Positions 29,507 through 33,706 of a DNA stretch of 33,706 bases are shown here, one piece after another. This DNA comes from an uncultured Oscillibacter sp. (GTDB lineage Bacteria > Bacillota_A > Clostridia > Oscillospirales > Oscillospiraceae). The notes beneath the pieces were generated by a model. That model was not told the origin of the DNA. It saw only the letters and a program-made list of their open reading frames with translations, and did no database searches. Location: the NCBI GenBank assembly GCA_951800675.1, contig CATOKC010000017.1, forward strand, positions 1-33,706, written 5' to 3'. Numbering within the stretch: position 1 is the first letter of the stretch; every line of letters begins with the position of its first letter. The position numbers and the translations under genes were made by a program.

Positions 29507-30703
29507 ATGAAGAAGTTTTTTGCTGTCCTGCTGACTTTGGCGATGGCGCTGTCCCTGGCCGCCTGCGGCGGCAACGACTCCGGAAATACTGGAGACTCCG
29601 GCAACTCCGACAGCCAGCAGGAGCCCGCCGCCACCCCCGCTGATGACGGCGGAGACCAGGGCGGCGAGGCCTCCGACGTCCGGGTCGCTATGATCACGGA
29701 CTACGGCGATATCACGGACCAGTCCTTTAACCAGACCACCTACGAGGCCAGCAAGGCCTGGAGCGAGGCCAACGGCGTGGAATTCACCTACTACAAGCCC
29801 GCCGGAGACTCCACCGCCGAGCGCGTAGCCATGGTGGAAAAGGCCGCCGACGAGGACTATAATGTCATCGTCATGCCCGGCTTCGCCTTTGGCGAGACCA
29901 TCGCCCAAGTGGCCGACGTTTATCCCGAGATCACCTTCATCGCCCTGGACGTCAGCGAGGGCGACCTGGGCGGCATGGCCGTTCCCAGCAACGTGTACTG
30001 CGCTGTCTATAAGGAGGAGCTCTGCGGCTACATGGCCGGCGTCGCCGCCGTGAAGCTGGGCTACACCCACCTGGGTTACCTGGGCGGCATGGCGGTTCCC
30101 GCCGTGCAGCGCTTTGGCTACGGCTTCGTCCAGGGCGTGGACGCCGCCGCCGGTGAGCTGGGCGTGGACGCCACCGTCGAGTATGTCTACGGCAACCAGT
30201 TCTTCGGAGATCCCGACATCACCGCTTACGCGGACAACTGGTATCAGAACCTGGGCGTCCAGGCGGTCTTCGCCTGCGGCGGCGGCATCTGCACCTCCGC
30301 CGGTGAGGCGGCCGCCAAGGTGCCCGGCACCAAGGTCATCGGCGTGGACGTGGACCAGAGCTTCACCCTGGACGCCGCCTACGGCGAGGGCGTGACCCTG
30401 ACCTCCGCCATGAAGGGCCTGGCCGCCACGGTCAACCACATGCTGGACGAGGTGGCCGCGGGCAACTTCGGAAACTACGGCGGCAAGGCCGAGGCCCTGG
30501 GCCTGGTTTCCGGCGACGATCCCTCCGCCAACTATGTCCTGCTGCCCATGGACACCACCCAGTGGGGCGACGGCTTCTCCCAGGACGACTACAAGGCCCT
30601 GGTGAAGGATATGTTCGACGGCAAAATCACCGTCTCCGACGACATCTCCGCTATGCCCGCCGTCTCCAATATCACGGTCAACGATCTGGGCAACATCAAG
30701 TAA
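29507..30703 (+). CDS. BMP-family substrate-binding lipoprotein, likely for nucleosides
   Basis: A 398-residue lipoprotein that captures substrate outside the membrane for the ABC transporter encoded downstream. The lipobox LSLAACGG puts the lipidated cysteine at C20. Residues 23-57 are an Asp/Gly/Ser linker, then the BMP (BmpA/TmpC/PnrA-like) fold: VRVAMITDYGDITDQSFNQTTYEASKAW, VMPGFAFGETIAQVADVYP, FIALDVSEGD, and the loop YLGGMAVPAVQRFGYGFVQGVDA. ATG 29507 was preferred to 29486 because it gives a clean signal peptide and has AAGGAAGG upstream. Known members bind purine nucleosides, which fits the deoC-deoD neighbours; riboflavin or other substrates are possible. A terminator separates it from the ATPase gene. 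Confidence 0.93.
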   Translation: MKKFFAVLLTLAMALSLAACGGNDSGNTGDSGNSDSQQEPAATPADDGGDQGGEASDVRVAMITDYGDITDQSFNQTTYEASKAWSEANGVEFTYYKPAGDSTAERVAMVEKAADEDYNVIVMPGFAFGETIAQVADVYPEITFIALDVSEGDLGGMAVPSNVYCAVYKEELCGYMAGVAAVKLGYTHLGYLGGMAVPAVQRFGYGFVQGVDAAAGELGVDATVEYVYGNQFFGDPDITAYADNWYQNLGVQAVFACGGGICTSAGEAAAKVPGTKVIGVDVDQSFTLDAAYGEGVTLTSAMKGLAATVNHMLDEVAAGNFGNYGGKAEALGLVSGDDPSANYVLLPMDTTQWGDGFSQDDYKALVKDMFDGKITVSDDISAMPAVSNITVNDLGNIK

Positions 30704-30720
30704 AAACCCCCTCAAGCACT

Positions 30721-30753
30721 GTGAGGACGGGATCTTCCCGTCCTCACTTTTTT
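30721..30753 (+). terminator. Rho-independent terminator after the BMP lipoprotein gene
   Basis: Perfect 11-bp arms GTGAGGACGGG (30721-30731) and CCCGTCCTCAC (30737-30747), followed by T6. It allows the binding protein to be made in excess over the transporter. Confidence 0.93.
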
Positions 30754-30812
30754 ACTTTCCGGTGGCTTGTGGAGAGAAAAGGTCAACTTTGTGAAAAATT
30801 TCAAAAAATGCT

Positions 30813-30841
30813 TTGAAATCCAGGACGGGATATGGTACAAT
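30813..30841 (+). promoter_or_regulatory. Promoter of the ABC ATPase-permease operon
   Basis: -35 TTGAAA (30813-30818), 17-base spacer, -10 TACAAT (30836-30841), extended TGG. The -35 and next two bases (TTGAAATC) are identical to those of the BMP lipoprotein promoter. Confidence 0.8.
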
Positions 30842-30896
30842 AAACAAGAACCTATTTTTTCGCAAAGGGTTCCGGGAAACAGAGAAGGAGGAGGTT

Positions 30897-32435
30897 GTGA
30901 AATTGGAACAGAGTTACGCCATTGAGATGCTGAATATCACCAAGCGGTTCCCCGGCATCGTGGCCAACGACAATATCACGTTACAGCTGAAAAAGGGCGA
31001 GATTCACGCTCTTCTGGGCGAAAACGGCGCCGGAAAATCCACGCTGATGAGCGTGCTGTTCGGCCTGTACCAGCCGGAGGAGGGCGTGATCAAAAAGGAC
31101 GGCCAGGTGGTCTCCATCAAGGACCCCAACGACGCCAACGACTTAGGGATAGGCATGGTCCACCAGCACTTCAAGCTGGTGGAGTGCTTTACGGTGCTGG
31201 ACAACATCATCATGGGCGTGGAGCCCTGCAAGCATGGCTTCCTCCAGAAGGGAGAGGCCCGGGAGAAGGTGCTGGCCCTCTCGGAGAAGTACGGCCTTCA
31301 TGTGGACCCGGACGCCCTGGTGGAGGACATCACCGTGGGCATGCAGCAGCGCACCGAGATTTTGAAGATGCTGTACCGGGAAAATGAGATCCTGATTTTC
31401 GACGAGCCCACCGCCGTGCTGACCCCCCAGGAGATCGACGAGCTGATGCAGATTATGAAAAACCTCTCCGCCGAGGGGAAGAGCATCCTGTTTATCTCCC
31501 ACAAGCTCAACGAAATCATGTCCGTGGCCAACCGCTGTTCCGTGCTGCGCAAGGGCAAGTACATCGGCACCGTGGACATCGCCGCCAGCTCCCAGGAGGA
31601 GCTGAGCCGGATGATGGTGGGCCGGGACGTGAACTTCGTGGTGGAAAAGGCCCCCTCCAAGCCCGGCGAGGTGGTGCTGGACGTAAGGGGCATGACCGTG
31701 GCCTCCAAGCGGCACAAAAACAACGCCGTCAAGGACGTGACCTTCCAGGTCCGCCGGGGCGAAATCGTCTGCATCGCGGGCATCGACGGCAACGGCCAGA
31801 CGGAGCTGGTCTACGGCATCTCCGGCCTGGAACCCCTGAAGGAGGGCACGCTGACCCTGGGCGGCCAGGACATCACCAAGGCCCCCATCCGCAAGCGGAA
31901 TACCTCCGGCATGAGCCACATCCCCGAGGACCGGCACAAGCACGGCCTGGTTCTGGACTACTCCCTGGAGGACAACATGGTGCTCCAGCGGTATTTTGAG
32001 AGCCACTTCGTCACCCCGACGGGCTTTTTGAAACGGAAGGCCATACGGGAGTACGCCGTGGGCCTCATTGAGCAGTACGACGTCCGTTCCGGCCAGGGTC
32101 CCGTCACGGCGGCCCGGAGCATGTCCGGCGGCAACCAGCAAAAGGCCATCATCGCCCGGGAGATCGACAAGGACCCGGAGCTGCTCATCGCCGTCCAGCC
32201 CACCCGGGGCCTGGACGTGGGCGCCATCGAGTACATACACAAGCAGATCGTGGCCCAGCGGGACGCCGGAAAGGGTGTGCTGCTGGTGAGCCTGGAGCTG
32301 GACGAGGTCATGAACGTCTCCGACCGGATTCTGGTCATGTACGAAGGGGAAATCGTGGGCGAGTTCGACCCCAAGCAGGTCACGGTGGAAGAGCTGGGCC
32401 TCTACATGGCCGGCGCGAAGAAGAAGGGGGCGTAA
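30897..32435 (+). CDS. ABC transporter ATP-binding protein, two fused nucleotide-binding domains (nucleoside type)
   Basis: A 512-residue tandem ATPase of the RbsA/YufO group that powers BMP-type nucleoside importers. Domain 1 has Walker A GENGAGKS (41-48), a non-canonical signature VGMQQRTEI, and Walker B ILIFDEPTAVL. Domain 2 has a degenerate Walker A (GIDGNGQTEL, no GKS/T), signature SGGNQQKAIIARE, and LLIAVQPTRGLDVGA; loss of one active site is normal in this group. Start: GTG 30897 follows AAGGAGG closely; TTG 30903 is an alternative. The frame is open back to 30813, but that overlaps the promoter. A permease gene begins four bases after the stop. Confidence 0.94.
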   Translation: MKLEQSYAIEMLNITKRFPGIVANDNITLQLKKGEIHALLGENGAGKSTLMSVLFGLYQPEEGVIKKDGQVVSIKDPNDANDLGIGMVHQHFKLVECFTVLDNIIMGVEPCKHGFLQKGEAREKVLALSEKYGLHVDPDALVEDITVGMQQRTEILKMLYRENEILIFDEPTAVLTPQEIDELMQIMKNLSAEGKSILFISHKLNEIMSVANRCSVLRKGKYIGTVDIAASSQEELSRMMVGRDVNFVVEKAPSKPGEVVLDVRGMTVASKRHKNNAVKDVTFQVRRGEIVCIAGIDGNGQTELVYGISGLEPLKEGTLTLGGQDITKAPIRKRNTSGMSHIPEDRHKHGLVLDYSLEDNMVLQRYFESHFVTPTGFLKRKAIREYAVGLIEQYDVRSGQGPVTAARSMSGGNQQKAIIAREIDKDPELLIAVQPTRGLDVGAIEYIHKQIVAQRDAGKGVLLVSLELDEVMNVSDRILVMYEGEIVGEFDPKQVTVEELGLYMAGAKKKGA

Positions 32436-32438
32436 GGC

Positions 32439-33572
32439 ATGAAAAGAGAAAAAACCTCCCTGCTGCGCAACGGCGCGGTCCAGTCGCTGCTGGCGTCTTT
32501 GCTGTGCATCCTGCTGGGTCTGCTGGTGGGCTACATCGCCCTGCTCCTCATCAACCCCGCCGGGGCCAACGGGGCTATTTTAGCCATCGTGGAAAACTTC
32601 ATGACCTACTCCAAGTCCACGGCCCAGCTCCGCTACTTCGGCAGCACCCTGGTGAAAACCGCCCCGCTGCTGATGTGCAGTTTGTCGGTGCTCTTCGCCT
32701 ATAAGGTGGGCCTGTTCAACATCGGCGCGGCGGGCCAGTACGTGGTGGGCACCGGAGCGGCGCTGTACTGCGCCCTGGGGCTGAAGCTGCCCTGGTTTTT
32801 GTGCCTGATTGCCGCTATTCTGGCGGGGGCCGCCCTGGGGGCGATCTCCGGTTTGCTGAAGGCCTACTGCAACGTCAACGAGGTCATTTCCTGCATCATG
32901 CTGAACTGGATCAGCCTCTACGCCGTGAACATGCTGCTGACCCTGGTGAAGGAGGAGACCAGCCCCTATACCTTTACCCTCTCCAGCACCAACGAGGGGG
33001 CTCTGCTGCCCTCCCTGGGTCTGGGGGCCCTGTTCAGCAAGAACCAGTACGTGGGCCTGGCGATTCCCCTGGCCATCCTGACGGCGGTGCTGGTGTGGGT
33101 TTTGCTGGAGAAAACCAAGCTGGGCTATGAGCTGAAAGCCACCGGCTGCAACAAATTCGCCGCCAAATACTGCGGCATGCGGGAGCGGAAGAACCTGATC
33201 CTCACCATGGCCATCGCCGGCGGGCTCGCCGGCATGGGCGCGGCCATGCTGTTCCTCTCCGGCTTCGAGCAGTGGCAGTGCACCCAGTCCGCCGTCCCCG
33301 CCATGGGCTTCAACGGCATCGCCGCCGCCTTCCTGGGCGGACTGAACCCCATCGGGGCCATCTTCTCCTCCTACTTCATCCAGCACATCACCAACGGGGG
33401 CGCCTACGTGGACAAGACCATGTACTCCTCCCAGATTTCCGACTTCATCTCTGCCTTGATCATCTACCTCTGCGGCTTTGTCCTCTTCTTCAAGACGGCG
33501 CTGAATGCCTGGCTGAACCGCCGGGATGAGAAGAAGAATGCGGCTGCTGGGAAAGGAGGAGACGGGAAATGA
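32439..33572 (+). CDS. ABC transporter permease, nucleoside importer (BmpB/YufP-like)
   Basis: A 377-residue membrane protein of the BPD_transp_2 family with eight to ten hydrophobic segments, the first at 14-38. Family landmarks are [19 protein letters not shown] (about 85-105), [15 protein letters not shown] and [17 protein letters not shown], the cytosolic loop that contacts the ATPase, and [19 protein letters not shown]. With the second permease that follows it forms the membrane channel. It starts four bases after the ATPase gene and overlaps the second permease by four (ATGA). The C-terminal tail is charged and cytosolic ([18 protein letters not shown]). Confidence 0.94.
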   Translation: MKREKTSLLRNGAVQSLLASLLCILLGLLVGYIALLLINPAGANGAILAIVENFMTYSKSTAQLRYFGSTLVKTAPLLMCSLSVLFAYKVGLFNIGAAGQYVVGTGAALYCALGLKLPWFLCLIAAILAGAALGAISGLLKAYCNVNEVISCIMLNWISLYAVNMLLTLVKEETSPYTFTLSSTNEGALLPSLGLGALFSKNQYVGLAIPLAILTAVLVWVLLEKTKLGYELKATGCNKFAAKYCGMRERKNLILTMAIAGGLAGMGAAMLFLSGFEQWQCTQSAVPAMGFNGIAAAFLGGLNPIGAIFSSYFIQHITNGGAYVDKTMYSSQISDFISALIIYLCGFVLFFKTALNAWLNRRDEKKNAAAGKGGDGK

Positions 33573-33706
33573 TCTTACTGCTGCAATATACGCTGATTTT
33601 CGCGTCGGTGCTTCTGCTGGTGGCCCTGGGCGGCTGCTTCTCCGAGCACTCCGGCGTCATCAACATCGGCCTGGAGGGCATCATGGTCATGGGCGCCCTG
33701 GGCGGC
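33569..33706 (+). CDS. Second ABC transporter permease (YufQ-like), 5' part only
   Basis: The first 46 residues of a membrane protein cut by the window end. It starts with a hydrophobic helix ([21 protein letters not shown]), then [20 protein letters not shown], the typical opening of the second permease in BMP-type nucleoside importers. ATG overlaps the stop of the first permease (ATGA), with AAAGGAGG upstream, so the pair is translationally coupled as expected for a heterodimer. Confidence 0.92.
   Translation, partial: MILLLQYTLIFASVLLLVALGGCFSEHSGVINIGLEGIMVMGALGG

Noticed and set aside
30813..30896. Longer N-terminus of the ABC ATPase starting at TTG 30813
   Set aside because: That start coincides with the -35 box of its own promoter and adds 28 residues not seen in the family.

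Overview
The window looks like a piece of a GC-rich, flagellated, Gram-positive-type Clostridia chromosome, most likely an Oscillospirales/Oscillospiraceae member such as Oscillibacter or a relative. The evidence is the Bacillus/Clostridia gene order flgM-flgN-flgK-flgL-DUF6470-fliW-csrA, the large secreted proteins with S-layer homology (SLH) domains, strong AGGAGG ribosome sites, TTG/GTG starts, and a Firmicutes-type LexA box. The genus is inference. Coding is dense: no gap exceeds about 230 bases, and I saw no tRNA, rRNA, CRISPR array, insertion sequence or phage gene.

Layout. (1) 1-636, +: the 3' end of an unrecognised gene, overlapping by 52 bp the end of a convergent AAA+ ATPase gene (585-2012, -) that resembles only the second ring of ClpA/ClpB. 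(2) 2132-14245, -: a compact six-gene operon, read right to left: a YlqG/FliK-like flagellar protein, an orphan FlhB C-terminal-domain protein, a PilZ protein, a 1675-aa SLH protein, a 1304-aa SLH protein with Ig-like domains and six copies of a repeat, and a second PilZ protein. It ends at a clear terminator. (3) 14341-18870, +: chemotaxis operon cheA-cheW-cheR-cheB, closed by a terminator. (4) 19007-25364, +: a sigma-28 promoter followed by flgM-flgN-flgK-flgL-DUF6470-fliW-csrA-yjfB-like, i.e. late flagellar genes plus the FliW/CsrA switch. (5) 25431-27754, -: lexA, secG and an SLH-like/trypsin-like secreted protease, each with its own promoter. (6) 27892-33706, +: nucleoside salvage, deoC-deoD, then a BMP-family lipoprotein, an ABC ATPase, one permease and the start of a second permease, running off the window.

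How they work together. Parts 2-4 form a motility and cell-surface island: chemotaxis signalling, hook-filament junction assembly, post-transcriptional control of flagellin, and a probable c-di-GMP-linked set (two PilZ proteins) transcribed with two giant wall-bound proteins. Part 6 is a nucleoside module: uptake by the BMP-type ABC transporter, phosphorolysis by DeoD, and deoxyribose-phosphate breakdown by DeoC.

Most notable: the operon linking flagellar export relatives, PilZ proteins and giant SLH proteins; the single-ring Clp-like ATPase with an unknown N-terminal domain; a short repeat (Y-L-K-x-D-G-T-x-T...) present in the inserted domains of both FlgK and FlgL; and six housekeeping promoters that all carry an extended -10 TGn.
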